A DNA stretch of 64,000 bases from Trichostrongylus colubriformis (GCA_963978905.1 OZ022256.1:1533501-1597500); one strand, 5' to 3'. Numbered from the stretch's first letter, positions 10,855-22,606 are shown. The notes: generated from the letters alone by a model not told the origin. Numbers and translations: made by a program.

Positions 10855-11796
10855 GCGTGTGCAACGCCGTGATGGAGCACCGCTGTGGCGCAAAAAGGGC
10901 ACAGTCTCGATCTGATCTGAGACCCGAAGATATGCTGCCCTCAAGTGGGGAGTTGACTAATGTGACTGTCGCGAAATGTGCCTTCAAGATAGTACGGTTA
11001 GTAAACCAACATTCTAATTGGATTGCTATTTTTTCTGCTCGGATATGACGGGGACGACCACCAAACGATAGACTTTTCTTGGATGTGGAATAGAACGAAA
11101 ATCTTCTGTTTTTACACACTGCAAGAACTTTACCGTCAAACTATGGAACGAGTGCGCTGCTCCAGAGATAGGAATCTACTATCATTTCCAAGGAACCAGC
11201 TGGTAATCCGAACTATTCTCATTCCTTTCAACACGGTTCCTTGTTTTCCAAATAGCGCCAATAGTTCCCAAGATCCATCATTGTCCACAGCAATATGCAC
11301 GGCTAAGATAATTTCCTCAGGAACTTGATCATATCCGCTCGCGCGCGCGTGAAGTTAATCGAAACTGAAGCTGTGAATGCCAGATTGGTGGCTTTTCTAT
11401 CGTTTGTTACGAAATCGGTCGGCAATGCTGGGATGAAGATTGGGATCAGATAAAAACAGGTTTTTAGCACCCAACTATCTCATTGCAACAGGCTGTCATA
11501 GAAACCCGCCGCCACCACGTCTTGATCATCATCGCCATGTTGCGGGCAAAAATGTAGCATCGGTAAGGTTGAAGAGTGGAAGCAAAACATGATCCTCGAC
11601 TCCGGGCAGAAGATATACTTTCCTGTAATGGTGGGCCAACTTCCAAAGAGGTAATCTGTGGTAGAACTACCGGTGAACAGCTCGCTGCAGGCTTTTTATC
11701 GCACACTCGTCTAGGTGCGTTTCAGTGCCGTACAGTAACCGTGAAGGCGAAGCAAAGTTGACATGTTGACTTGACGGGCTTCTCCGTTTGGGGCGT
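10855..11796. other. No gene recognised
   Basis: Several 80-150 codon frames start or end in the neighbouring fold-back repeats; none has splice context or a recognisable motif. Confidence 0.3.
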
Positions 11797-12023
11797 GTAC
11801 CCTTATGTCAGGATTTCGCACGACGATGAGCGGCGTGCGACGCAGTGTGTGCGAGCTATACGCGTTACGGTGGTTGGGTTAGAGCGATTACACGTTAAAG
11901 CTAGGGGCGCGATACGCAGTTGAGTTATAATCGCTTCGAGACCAACAACATGGCGCCTTTAGCTCATTCGCATTGCTCCGCTTGTGACATGTCGCGGTGC
12001 GAAATCCTGACATAAGGGTACAC
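11797..12023. repeat. Fold-back MITE, family D
   Basis: GTACCCTTATGTCAGGATTT at the left pairs with AAATCCTGACATAAGGGTAC at the right, an almost perfect inverted terminal repeat. Internal GCGATTACAC / TATAATCGC blocks pair less well. Related copies are at 40723-40950 and 57430-57590, with a fragment at 32338-32410. Confidence 0.8.
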
Positions 12024-13239
12024 ACTTCTCCGTCTGCATTACCCCCTTCAGTGATAAAGAGATGGCGAAAGCACGTCCTCAATGAGGCAGGGAAAGGTTC
12101 TACGATTTTTACCATTGTATTCCTTTTTTCTTAACAGTGATTAACATACTCACCTTCCCTTTCCACGATCGGCTAAGAGTACTCCCAACAGTGTTTTTGG
12201 AGCGCGCCTTCTAGCGCGGGTTGTGCTGCACACTATCTCGCTGGAATCTCTGGCAGCTTCTTTTATGGTGAATGTTTTTCACCACACCTGAGCACTCAAA
12301 TTACCGCACTCATGGCCCTTATACAGCAACGCACCTCCAGCAAGGACCGGCAGCGTAGGCTTTAACTTCGATGCACTCACGGCCCTTCCTGACTGCCCCA
12401 TGTTTGGCTATAAATCTCAGTAATCAATCGGTTTCTTTGCCGATCCGTGAAAATCTCGCACAGAAAATTGACACGGAACGAAATTTTATCAGGATCGTTT
12501 AAAAATGTTGACGGACTTGTTTTTAAACCAAAGGCCGAACCCTAAGGCTATATTCTTGGGCCTGGTTCTACCGCCTCCACGACTACGAATTTATCAGCAC
12601 GATCATCTTGACCTTCGTTGCCAAATTCACTGGACTTTTTGTTAGCTGATGGTGTTACAGTATGCATTAAATCCATTAAAAAAATTTTCCCTACAGCCCT
12701 TATGGACGCCTTTCGGACTGACACAAGGCCGTTTGCCCCTTCAGCCACATTGCATTCAGTTTTCACTACTCAGACTGGTCGTTTGGCACAGTCATGTTTG
12801 CCCTCGTAAAGGATTGTACACTCGCCATCTTATTTGGACATGAAGAATGCATTAGGAGTAATTCGGTTTCTGGGAAATCCCGGGTTGAAATCGCTCACAT
12901 GGAAACTAGGGGCCTGAGAAACCTATTTATGGCAAATCCCCGTCAAAAAGCGCGACCCCTGGCTGTAGAAACAGCGTAGCGATTAACAGCTGACACCTTT
13001 GGATGACAGGCCCCGCCTCCAGGCGACGTGATTCCTGATTGGCTGAGGGTGGGAAGGAGATACGACAGGGTTGAAGGTATCGCGGTACGCTTCCTCAAGT
13101 TTAGCTTGAATCATTCCAGAAAGTAGATGTTGCCCTATTTTTGAACATCCCTTTGCCTCTATGACTTGGCAACATGCCATGGGAAACTCACCCGAACCCG
13201 TCTCTTGACGGAAAGGTCGTCCGCTCAAAGATCGACTGT
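12024..13239. other. No gene recognised
   Basis: Frames at 12548-12979 and 12983-13279 lack splice context and recognisable domains. Confidence 0.3.
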
Positions 13240-13751
13240 GGGGAGTGGTCCTTTCCCTCGGGTCTTTCGCCATTTCCATTTCGCCATCGTATTACTGAGC
13301 ACCTCGACTTTCATATTCCCTACACTTTTCACTGTTCTTCCGAATTTCCCGATCGCTGTCTTTGAACCGCTCGAGTCGCTTCACGTGCGACTGTCAGCAC
13401 TACCAACGTCTTTGTCTTTGCGATCACCGATGGAGAATGGTAATTGACCAAATTCATCTGCACTGCTCTGTTTCACGTGCAACACAAGCATATTACCCCA
13501 TTACCCCATCTCGTAGCAAGTCTTCCTTTGAACCGTGGAAGTCCAATGGAGCCGACTCAATATTGCTTAGTGTCCTCTGTCGTCTGTCGTCGTCAGATTT
13601 CTGATATTATGGGCCCATCGCCACTTAGGCTTCCTCGCTATAACTCCAGCTGGGATACCTTGCGTAATTATGAACTGCGTAGTTCGGCTGGGCATTGTTG
13701 ATGTGGACCGGCTGTACTTCACAAGAGAGCGCTCGAGCTCTCTGGGCTTTG

Positions 13752-14025
13752 ACGGGTGAGCTACTTACGCCAAAAAACCGCGTGGCCACCCGCGGCGAGC
13801 GGCGCGGCGAGTGCGAGTGTCAGTGGCAGGGCATGGCAGCCTTCAAGCGAGGCAGTGTGGCATGGGTGGAGGAGGCAGGGTGGCATAGGTGGAATCGCAG
13901 ATGTGACGCAGCCACGCTTTGCCGGGCTCCCAAGGGCAATCGATTCGGAAGTCGTACTTGTGGCGCCGCTAGTGCGACGCCGCTGAAGCGATTTTCTGGC
14001 GTAAGTAGCCTCACCCGGCTTTGAC
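13752..14025. repeat. Fold-back repeat, family F, with a family C core
   Basis: The outer arms are GGGTGAGCTACTTACGCCA...GGCGCGGCGAGTGCGAG and GCGCCGCTAGTGCGACGCCG...TGGCGTAAGTAGCCTCACCC, in inverted order. The inside (about 13820-13935) reads as a family C core: GGCAGGGCATGGCAGCC, GTGTGGCATGG, GACGCAGCCACGC. This is one palindromic repeat inside another. Other F copies: 33838-34107 and, more diverged, 22607-22975. Confidence 0.7.
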
Positions 14026-14339
14026 GCATCCAACCATATCACGGGCTGATAGGAGAGCGCACATAGGAAACTGGAATAAACCAGATGAACCCACAGTATC
14101 GAACCAGCCAGACGGTCGGTGACCTGGTTCAGAAGTGCGGAGGGTCATCTCCTCAATTTCTCCCTCTTGTCATCATGTAACATAGGCAACGTCTTTGCAC
14201 TGATCTTCAGCCTTTTTAAGGAAATAACTTACAGGAAATGCTCCAATCATTACCTGACTTCCTTTCTGAACGCAGTCCTTCCTATCGAATACGACGAAGA
14301 TTTGCACAGCATCCAACTCGTCACTATATATTTTGAGGC

Positions 14340-14530
14340 ATCGCGGGAATAGTAGAGAAAGTGAGAACTAGGAAGGCGCGTTTTCTGAAAATAAAAAGTC
14401 CAGATCAGAAGAGGTAGCGCGTGGCGAAACTCGCATTCAAAAGGCGCGGTTTGGAGCCTCATCACGATTCCGCAGCATTGCGAGTCGCGCCGCCACGCAT
14501 CTGCAGGCGGGATAGCGGCTCGCAATTTCC
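14340..14530 (+). repeat. Family A repeat, 5' fragment
   Basis: It shares AGAGAAAGTGAGAACT, CGAAACTCGCATT, AAAAGGCGCGGTTTGG and CATCACGATTCC with the left half of other copies and stops before the GGTTCCTATTTCTCGG segment. Confidence 0.6.
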
Positions 14531-14775
14531 ATGTCAGCAATGGTCTTAGGCTAGATGATAAGCAGAGCGTATCTTCAGCTGTCCCGCTTATGTAAGAAAA
14601 TACGTATGATTGAATTTGGGTGGTCGCAATAGTTACTGATTCTGTGGAGATTGTCTAGATGTTGGATGGGGGGGGGTGGTTCAGCGGTATTTTTGTTAGT
14701 TAACAACCAAAAACTACATGAGAAGCTGGCGATTGTACGACGACCACACGACGCCGCCATCTCAGCTCAGCAGAT

Positions 14776-14832
14776 AATTCCTTTTACCAGGTATTCCTTT
14801 TACCAGGTATAGCAGGTATTCCTTTTACCGGG
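14776..14832 (+). repeat. Short tandem repeat, 16-bp unit
   Basis: TATTCCTTTTACCAGG occurs twice in direct succession and a third time, slightly changed, after a short AGCAGG-type spacer. Confidence 0.75.
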
Positions 14833-14879
14833 AAGCGTCTCTTTTCCTAAGCAGTGCTGGGCCAATGTCACGCTTCATG

Positions 14880-15134
14880 ATTTTGCAATTTCACGTCGTC
14901 GCGCTTGCACATGCGAAGGTTGGAAGCAGTCTGTGGATTTCATCACAAAATCACAAAGACATTGTAAAATCACAGCATCGCAAAATTCCAAGGTCGCAGT
15001 TCTAAATGCGAAGTCTGACGTGAACCTAAATCCTCGAACCTGCCTGGAAAACGGAAGAATGACAGCGTACCGTGCACTGTAGCCTACAGACACGTAAGGG
15101 GATGACAACCGTGGCCAGAAGGATGTGAGTTCCA
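14880..15134. repeat. Family E fragment in otherwise unassigned DNA
   Basis: Around 14940-15015, CACAAAATCACAAAGAC, CATCGCAAAATTCC and GCGAAGTCTGACG resemble parts of the family E fold-back seen whole at 52353-52487. The left arm is not clear. Confidence 0.35.
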
Positions 15135-15135
15135 G

Positions 15136-15619
15136 CTTAAAGGAATTGTCCACGGAAAAAAGTTTCTATGTTACCCATATATTTCCGTTCCTTCTGCTTT
15201 TTGAGGACCGCATGTAAAGTTTCCCGCGAAAAAATTACAATCCGGCTGAGATATAACTCCTCAAAGTCTGGGGACGACGGGGTGTGGCGTCCAGGTGGGT
15301 GTCGGCCATGGAGAGCTGAGGAGCAAATGCGCGATCGGGGACAGCGGTCGGAGACGCAGACAGCAACTGGGCGCGAAGAAACACGCGCAATTGCTGTCTG
15401 CGTATCCGACCGTCAAGAAACTATTTGCTCATCGGTGAATGCTGCAAGATCTTTTGGCGGGAATACAAACGCACTGCATATTCTTCATATTTTCAGGTTT
15501 TCGATCAGAACGAAAGGAATTTTTTCACTCTTTTTGTGTTTTCATTGAAGTATCTTATTCAATACACTGATTCTGGTGGGAATTAGAATAACTGGATTTC
15601 CGTGGACGATTCCTTCAAG
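15136..15619. repeat. Full-length fold-back MITE, family B
   Basis: CTTAAAGGAATTGTCCACGG at the left pairs with CCGTGGACGATTCCTTCAAG at the right. The centre holds a smaller inverted pair, AGACAGCAACTG...CAATTGCTGTCT. More diverged inside than the 6993 and 44289 copies. Confidence 0.75.
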
Positions 15620-15759
15620 CCTGGGATCTGGAAGCACCCTACTCTATCACACACTTTGAACACAACAAATTTTTTTCTACATGCTTTAACGAACTGATTC
15701 ATTTCACTAAGCAAACGTGAGAGACAGATTCAGTCCCTGGCAAGTTCTTTCTAACATGC

Positions 15760-15765
15760 TTTATT
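15760..15765 (-). terminator. Polyadenylation signal AATAAA of the TIL-like gene
   Basis: TTTATT on the plus strand reads AATAAA on the coding strand, about 22 nt past the stop codon at 15787. Confidence 0.65.
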
Positions 15766-15786
15766 TCGAAACAACATTGAGCAAAA

Positions 15787-16395
15787 TTATCTGCAGTTTG
15801 GTCCAACAGGCACGCATTTTCCAAAATGCGACTTGTAGCCTTTCTTGCACCCGCATCCATTCTCGCACATGGCCTGTATAGGACCCCGATAGTTGCATAT
15901 GTTCATTAACGGTCTGCGACCGTAGTATATTTGATCCGGACCACATTTCTCTTCTGAAAATGATGTCATTTTGAAGAGGATAGTGGCATGATTTCTTGAC
16001 TTCGAAAGTTGCGCAAAATTGTGACCCTCGGACTCCTTTACTTCTGAAGATCCCCTTGCTCCTAATGTTATGCAGTGTTCACAGTTTAACAGGGCAAAGA
16101 GCAGATTACTTTCAGTGAAACTTGTTCGTAATTCGAGTGTTAGGTTCCTAAAATAGTCTGATTTCAGCTGTTTCGCACCGGCCGGTCACTTGGAAGACTG
16201 AGCTGGCTAAGGTGAAGTTTGCTCCCCGAACCTCACGTGGTGATGCCTGTTTTTCATTGCTCCACTTTCACCTATACTGGAATTATGCGACGGGATCATG
16301 CGAGTAGCATAGTCAGCTGTGGATGCTGAGAACTTACCGGCGTTGACAAGTGCAATGGCAAGAATCAGCATGAGAATGAAAACTGGTTTCTGCAT
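15787..16395 (-). CDS. Secreted TIL-like cysteine-rich peptide (two exons)
   Basis: Exons 16395-16338 and 15953-15787 join in phase (GT donor GTAAGT, acceptor CATTTTCAG) to encode 74 residues. Residues 1-20 are a signal peptide (FILMLILAIALVNAG). The mature part starts EEKCGPDQ and ends with a pattern typical of trypsin-inhibitor-like (TIL) domains: C-E-N-G-C-G-C-K-K-G-Y, then GKCVP and a final C. TIL domains usually have ten cysteines; only seven are visible here, so disulphide pairing must differ and inhibitor activity is inference. An acceptor (TATTCTCAG) lies 4 nt before the ATG, as expected for spliced-leader addition, and AATAAA lies on the minus strand at 15765-15760, about 22 nt after the stop. 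The gene looks intact and compact. Confidence 0.8.
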
Positions 16396-16435
16396 TTTCC
16401 TGAGAATACTGTAACATCAAAGCGCCTTAGTGATG

Positions 16436-17788
16436 CTAAGAAACGAACAAGAAGGAGTTTAGTTGGATTCGCATCTTCGGAGGTGTTCTCTGTGAAAGAG
16501 CAGTGCAGAGCGTGTGGCTATCATCATGAGAAAACCCACGTTTCAGCCATTCCTCAGAGTAGTCCCCCACCTCCTCCTGTTGCTCGCACTGCTCCTGTAT
16601 CTGCTGCTCTCCTTGCTTGAACTCAGCTTCCGAAGACATTAACTCTGCAGTGAACAGCCCAGCTATCAAAGATTGTTACACGCTAGCACTGAAGGCTTAC
16701 ATAGTGGACGTCAACGTCTGCGGAAGCAATAATAGCTTTATGTGAACTTCGATACTATGTAGCTGTTGAAGGAGGGGGTCGTGTCTGGGCCCCCCTTGAA
16801 GGAGGTCGTACTGCAGCTGCCATTTTTTTCTCGACACCTGGGTGTACCCTGTTCCCAACATCCTCTTCGTAACGCGTTGCCACTTATGCTTCCATGGCCA
16901 TCCCACTTTTCCAAAGTCAGGATCAAATTATCAAGTTGTCAAGTATGAAAATCGTCTTCCGGGGTAATTCGGTTTCTTGAACAAGAATATCGCATTCGTT
17001 TTGCAAAATACTACCTGGCTGGAGCGCTACGGACACTGGGACCGGAACAAGCTGGATTGCCAAGGGCGATGAATAGTGGTGGTCAGAGGAAGTCTGGTCG
17101 GAATGGTGGTTAGAGGAACCAAGAAAAAACCCCTCCAAATGTTTTTCATATGTTAATGAATGCGATGTGTTGATATTAACAGTATGGGTAAGGTTTTCAC
17201 TTTTTCAATGCTGAAAGTACGAAATTTATGGATGGAAGTGTTCAATTTAAACTAGAAAAATACACACCGCTTCGTCAGTAGCTAATACAAAGAAACGTAA
17301 TACAAAGATTGACACTGAAGCTAGAGAGGATGAAATCCACGAATTCCCGCCTCCGAATCAGGGACACTACTACTGAACAACGGTAGCCGTTGTTTGCTCA
17401 GCACTAACCGTACTCATGACAAAGTGCCCAGCCAATGAGGCATCAATGAGCATCACAAGCAAACTTTGACTCAAACTCGCTTTAGAATGGCCAGTATTTG
17501 CAGCTCTATCGATCCATCCCGGCCTCATTTCTAAGTTCCAAAAAATGTTTAGGTGTTTAGGCCCTTTGCAAAGAATTTTGCCATCAGTATCATGCCAAAA
17601 TTTCAGAAATTGTTCTTGAGAAAAGTCAAATAACACCTCTTGCATTTTCATCATTCGAAGGTAATGCACTTCATTCCATGAAATGTGTGCTTGAGTTCGT
17701 GCGCGTGAAACTGTATCACATGAGCAGTCGGTAGTCGCAGCTGTCAGCACCTTCTCACACAACGAATATGTGGAATAAGGCTGACCTA
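16436..17788 (-). pseudogene. Unassigned minus-strand open segments, possible decayed gene or element
   Basis: Several minus-strand segments look protein-like but could not be chained. At 17788-17370 a frame of about 139 codons contains WNEVHYLRMMKMQEVLFDFS and KFWHDTDGKILCKGPKHL before a stop. At 17138-16923 a His/Ser-rich frame runs to a possible GTAGTA donor. At 16669-16436 a Gln/Glu-rich frame (KQGEQQIQEQCEQQEE) follows a TTTGATAG acceptor. No family is recognised. They may be a degraded gene, parts of an unknown element, or chance. Confidence 0.25.
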
Positions 17789-17789
17789 T

Positions 17790-17824
<35 letters not shown>

Positions 17825-17826
17825 CC
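17786..17826. repeat. (TTTA)n microsatellite
   Basis: About ten perfect TTTA units in a row. Confidence 0.9.
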
Positions 17827-18784
17827 AGTTGGGCTAGCGCACATTACTGCGCGCCTAACATCATGGGCGTCAGTTGGTCGATCGAAATTGCTTTTTTTTT
17901 TATAAATTTACTCACATCAGTACCCATTACTACATCAGGTTTCGCTCACTTCGGACGGGTCCCCGCGCGCTCCGAGTATGTTCAAGATGGCTTTACCATT
18001 GGTCATTGCTACCGATTTTTCCGGGTTTCTAGGCAGCGCTGACTGCCCATTTTGTGTGTGCCCCGCCCACTGTGCCCAGGCTCCTTTCATGACTTTCAGA
18101 AACTCATCGCTGACCTCAATCCTTCTTTTTTCCACGTCCGGGTCATATTAGAACCCAATTAACAATTTTCTGTCTGAACACGGGGCATTCCAGTGCACGC
18201 TCCGCTCACCGTATGCAGAGCATAATTTGGTCCATGTGTGCTGTTTACTTCTTGTCCCATCCTTACACAGCCCAAAATTGTATGTATGTAATATAGATTC
18301 AATGCACCAAACTGGTGTGCACAAAAGAAAAGGGAAAATATGAGAAGAGATAATCATCAAAAAGTGAATTACTAACTAATCATCGATCAGCATGGAGGAA
18401 CACTATGTGCAGCGAGCTCTCAGCATGGAAATGCACTGCACATGCACTGCACATTGCAAAAGACTTGACCTCGACTTCATGCACTGGGTAGTTAAGGTCC
18501 CTGTAACCTACACATTCTTTCAGTGGACCATAGGATACTCTACAAATGGGACGTTCCTAATTTTCGAAGAGAAGACGGACGCAAAAATTTTTGGGACTTT
18601 CATCCATCCGCGTTGACGTGCTACATTACCTCGCGCCAAATTGTACTATGCGAGAAAGACGGTCGCTGAACTCTGGCAAGAAGTCAGAAATAGTGAAAGT
18701 GGATACTATAATTGTCGCTGGTTACCTAGGTATATTAAAACGCCTAACCCTGAGGAAATACGCCACAAATTTCCCTTCAATCTA
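17827..18784. other. No gene recognised
   Basis: ACCAGTTGGGCTAGCGCAC at 17826 matches the start of a repeat at 43498. A minus frame at 18135-17935 (MEKRRIEVSDEFLKVM...) looks protein-like but has no confirmed splice partners. Confidence 0.3.
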
Positions 18785-19819
18785 TTGGGTCATTCCATAA
18801 GTAATGTCGTTTTTTTTTTCGAGCGTAAATTTTTCTTAAGAAATTACATGTTTCCGCAGCATGTCATATATCATTTGAAAGAGGTTCTCCTGCTCTACAA
18901 AATGACATGTTTAGTTTTCGAGTTTGTTAGAATGGGGCCGACATTTAGGCTGGCGAAGAGGTAGGTCCAGCCGACAAAAATTGACCAAACCGGCAATCAA
19001 TTGAAACACTATATTTCAATTTAGGAAAATCAACCAGTCATGTGTCGCGTACTTAGTCCTGAATTCTTCTACAACTTCCAATATTTAGCTGATCAAGAAG
19101 TCGTGTCGCTATTTTTCTAAAATCCTTTTTCCGAAAGCACCCACATTTATTTAAAATGAAATTTTTCTTTCAAACTTCTTGCTTAGAGTTGTTTCATGAA
19201 CCACTTTGAAGGACTTTTTCTGCTCTATCGAGAACATCTTTCTAGTTTGTTTTGGCTGCGATTCAGATTGAGTTTTAATACCATGTGATAGGGGTCCAGT
19301 TGATATTTTTCACAATTTATTTTTTCCATGAGAAACTTAAGGAATCCTCAGTGGTATTCCCCTGTTCCTAGGCACTACCTGTTCTTAACATTTCACTACT
19401 CTTTCAACTGATTGGTTGAGAAAATTTTCTTGCCTTCGTTCGAAGAAATTGTCTAAAATCACCGAGTTGTGGCGGAAAAACTAAATGTGGAAAAAGAGCG
19501 ACGTGACTTTTCAAGCAACCGACTGGTGGAACTTACAGGAGAGGTCGGGGCTGAGTACGCAACACATGGTTGGTTAGTTTTCCTCAAGCAAAATATAGTG
19601 TTTTAATTGATTGCCGGTTTGGCCAATTTTCGTCTGCTGGACTTACCTCTTCGCCGGCCTAAATGTCGGCGCCATTCTAACATACTCAAAAACTAAGTAT
19701 GCCATTTTGTAGAGCAGAGAATTTTCTTCCGAATGATATATAATATGCTGCAAAAACTCGTGACTTGTGGCAAAAATTTTTGCTTGAAAAAAAACGACAC
19801 TACTTATGGAATGACCCAA
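18785..19819. mobile_element. 1,035-bp element with ~230-bp terminal inverted repeats, TA target
   Basis: Both ends read TTGGGTCATTCCATAAGTA going inwards and stay inverted copies for about 230 bp each (18785-19020 and 19595-19819), bordered by TA. The first bases resemble mariner ends. The middle has no transposase frame, so this is a non-autonomous long-arm derivative. Frames at 18641-18964 and 19643-19864 are the two arms read in opposite directions. Confidence 0.85.
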
Positions 19820-19966
19820 TAATAAATAATAGGTCGGTTCATAATAAATCGGACAAATTGACAAATTTCAATTATTGCCGTACAACTTTTTAACGATAGC
19901 TGGGATTCACTTGGAATATGCTCCATCTTTATCGATGACCTTCTGCCACGGATCAAAGGCACCATT

Positions 19967-20372
19967 AGGGGTAAGGGAAAACTGAGATCTGGGAGTACAT
20001 CTTCTCCGAATACGAACCTTCTACTTCAGAAGAGGCCATATGTGGCGAAAATCGCATTGAAAAAGCGCGGGTTGGGGTTTTACAGCGACCCCGCAGCTCT
20101 GCATGTCGTTATGCGGTTATGCGACCGGGGGAGTCGCCGTGGAGGGGCGGGACAACAATCGCGGCCGGCTGGTTCAGACTCTGGCCTGTCTTCGGTCCAC
20201 TCCGGCTAGAGACGCAGAGGACAAGAAGGAGAAGGGGGATTTTCGGGTTCCTATTTCTCGGTTTTTTCGTCGTTTTACGTCGTTCTTTCTCTGCTGTTAA
20301 TTGCTGAGCACCACTAATTTCGTAATCACCCAATTAGCCAAATTTACCCCTGACGGTGTCTTTAAGCAGATC
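19967..20372 (+). repeat. Family A repeat nested in the mariner element
   Basis: Its landmarks match the other copies: AAATCGCATTGAAAAAGCGC, GGGCGGGACAACAATC, GCGGCCGGCTGGTT, GGTTCCTATTTCTCGG, CTGAGCACC, with the end GACGGTGTCTTTAAGCAG. It interrupts the mariner reading frame just after GIHDLL, so it arrived after the mariner. Confidence 0.8.
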
Positions 20373-20972
20373 ATGGATGCCCTTGCTCCAGAAGGCCGGG
20401 GGCTGGAGCTCGAAGTAGTTGCCGACTGCCGTCTTGACGTCGTCGCGAGTTTCGAAGTCTTGGCCGTCCAGGTGGCGTTGGCTGTGGGAGAAAAGGTGGA
20501 AATCTGAAGGGGCCAGGTCTGGGTAGTACGGTGGGTATAGAAGTACGGTCCAACTGTACGACAGCAGCTCGGCCTTGGTCGATCTTGCGAAGTGCGGTCT
20601 GAGGAAGTAGACACGTTGTCGTGCTGGAAGTAGACATGTGACCACCGCCGTAGCGATTTGGACATTGGCCTTCAATTCTCGTAATTGACGAACGTAGACG
20701 TCGGCGGATACTGTGGTACCTTCATCGAGCAGCTCCCAGTACTCTACGCCGTGTACGCTCCACCAACCGCGGTTTTCGTCTTCGATGGAATAGTCGCCTG
20801 ACGCAAACTTCAAATGCCACAAGTACACTGTACTTCTAGCGGGGGCATGCTCCATGTGAACTTCTTTCAGACGTCTGCCGATATGCGTGGGTTCCTGGCC
20901 AGATAGCGATAGAAATAGTATGACGTTGCGGATGCGGATGTGGTCTCTGGACAGCTTGAAGTTTTGCGGCAT
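20297..20972 (-). pseudogene. Mariner transposase, internally deleted and C-terminally disrupted
   Basis: The open frame has 212 codons; intact mariner transposases have about 345. It starts MPQNFKLSRDHIR with the N-terminal DNA-binding region, then jumps to the GVEYWELLDEGTTVSADVYV segment, which lies well inside the catalytic domain in intact enzymes, so the first catalytic Asp region is missing. The YYPDLAPSDFHLF motif (the third catalytic Asp context) is present around residues 140-152. The last residues come from the inserted family A repeat. It cannot be active. Confidence 0.85.
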
Positions 20973-21141
20973 GGTGGCGGAATGAAACTAGTTTGGAGTG
21001 TTTGTTTCACTGCATTTTGAAGAGCTTTTTTATACTCATTCCAAAGCTGCCTCGTGCATCCATTTTCGTCAACTCATTGCTGAGTTATGATCCCTGGAAG
21101 TCATCACTGCCATTTGTCCGATTCATATTGAATCAACCTCA

Positions 21142-22606
21142 TAACACCCGTTCAGACAGTCATGGAATCAAAGAAATGAGATTCAAAGAAAATAAATTGA
21201 AAAGTCAGTGGAACAGACTGGAAGCCAACTGGGATATAATTCATGTACTGCCACGTAATCTACTGCATAATGTCCTATATACCTGACGCAACTCCATAAA
21301 AATCGAAGCAATCACGACTTCCATCAGGACAATGCTTCAAACCGTTGTTCATCTTAATGATAATGGGAAAAAGCGTGTTTTGATTCATCAACTCCACCTT
21401 GTGGAATTTGTTTAATCGCTTAAATATGTTTCGCCACTGTTAAAACTGTTGAAATGACTGCGTATACCGCCATAAAATTAAAATTCTCTATCATAGTGTT
21501 GCTCGTTGGAAGAATGTACATAGATGGAAGTATGCATTACGATTCATGACGCGTGCCTTTTTTCTGGTCCGCATCTACGCAAATGACACCCTTCTCTTAG
21601 CTCGCTTATGCGCTCTAACCTTGTGGATGGCAAAAATTGTTTGGAGATGTCCACCACCCGTGCCTTCTGGCCGCGTCTCTCACCCTAGTATCCACCGTAT
21701 TCGTGAACTCACCCAGTGACGAAAACCGGACATCAAAGAGAGCCTTTTCAACATAAGAGGTTATTCCAGAAAAGCATCAGTAAGTTTTTTACAAATAAAA
21801 TGAGCAGCAGGTAGAATAAAATGTTGATATCTTAGAGTTAGGTTAAGGCAGTCCTACAGTGAAAGATGACACATTCCCAACGTCCTAAAAGCAATCAGTG
21901 TCGAAGTATATTCCCTACATATAAGTAGATAGACACTTCTTTGATAGTCAACCAATTGTTGACGCATTATCTGCTGAGAGTTTCTCTAACTGGCCATAAC
22001 AGCTGAAGAAGCATGGGCTACGTGAGTTCTAGCGTTGCTATAGACGATAATTACTTTCTTATGGTTGTGTATTGCTATCCATTAGCTGATGTGGTATCTG
22101 GAAGACTGGTGATGGTACACTGCACAAGTGAGCGTTGTTGACACTGCACAGAGCTGCCAAAAGGCCACATTCCAAAAATTATTGCCGTGATGAGCACCAT
22201 CTTGATCATTTCCTGTACCTACGTAAGCAGTTTGTCATCGATGTTGTTCCAAAACCGAACCACCATGTCTCTTTGATAGCCAAGGGCTTAGCAGCCGTGA
22301 GTGACGTTGGTGGTGCAGTACGTCCTCGCTACAAGCATCAATTAATCCCGTATTTGTTCTTATTTGAGAGGATGGGGTCCCAAACACACGCCTTATTAAT
22401 TGCATCTTGAGCTTCTTAGACACAGCCGGCCGACAGATGAATGAGGAATGTCGACTTCGCAGAGAAGTTTTGCGATGTTCTAATCTCCACTCTCTGTCAG
22501 TTGAAGTTTAATATTATCCGCCCACTTTTCAGGAGCAGGCTGGAGATTTCTGGTGTCATCTCGACCATCAGCTGTTCCTCTTTCCACACTCGCGCCCAGG
22601 GTGTGT
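21142..22606. other. No gene recognised
   Basis: Only scattered short frames; no motif, repeat end or RNA gene could be supported. Confidence 0.35.

Larger units (their letters stand above)
19829..21141 (-). mobile_element. Degenerate mariner-family element with nested insertion
   Basis: The left end (AGGTCGGTTCATAATAAATC, then GGACAAAT) and the right end read inwards (AGGTTGATTCAATATGAATC, then GGACAAAT) are diverged inverted repeats next to TA. The minus strand encodes mariner transposase, with the C-terminus near the left end (DPWQKVIDKDGAYSK before a stop, around 19920-19965). A family A repeat (19967-20372) splits the C-terminus from the rest. The element lies 10 bp from the neighbouring one at 18785-19819. 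Confidence 0.8.

Noticed and set aside
10658..11119. 153-codon minus frame
   Set aside because: About half of it is a family C repeat; no splice context and no motif.
18641..19864. Frames ending ...GPTFRLAKR / ...APTFRPAKR on opposite strands
   Set aside because: They are the two inverted arms of the element at 18785-19819.
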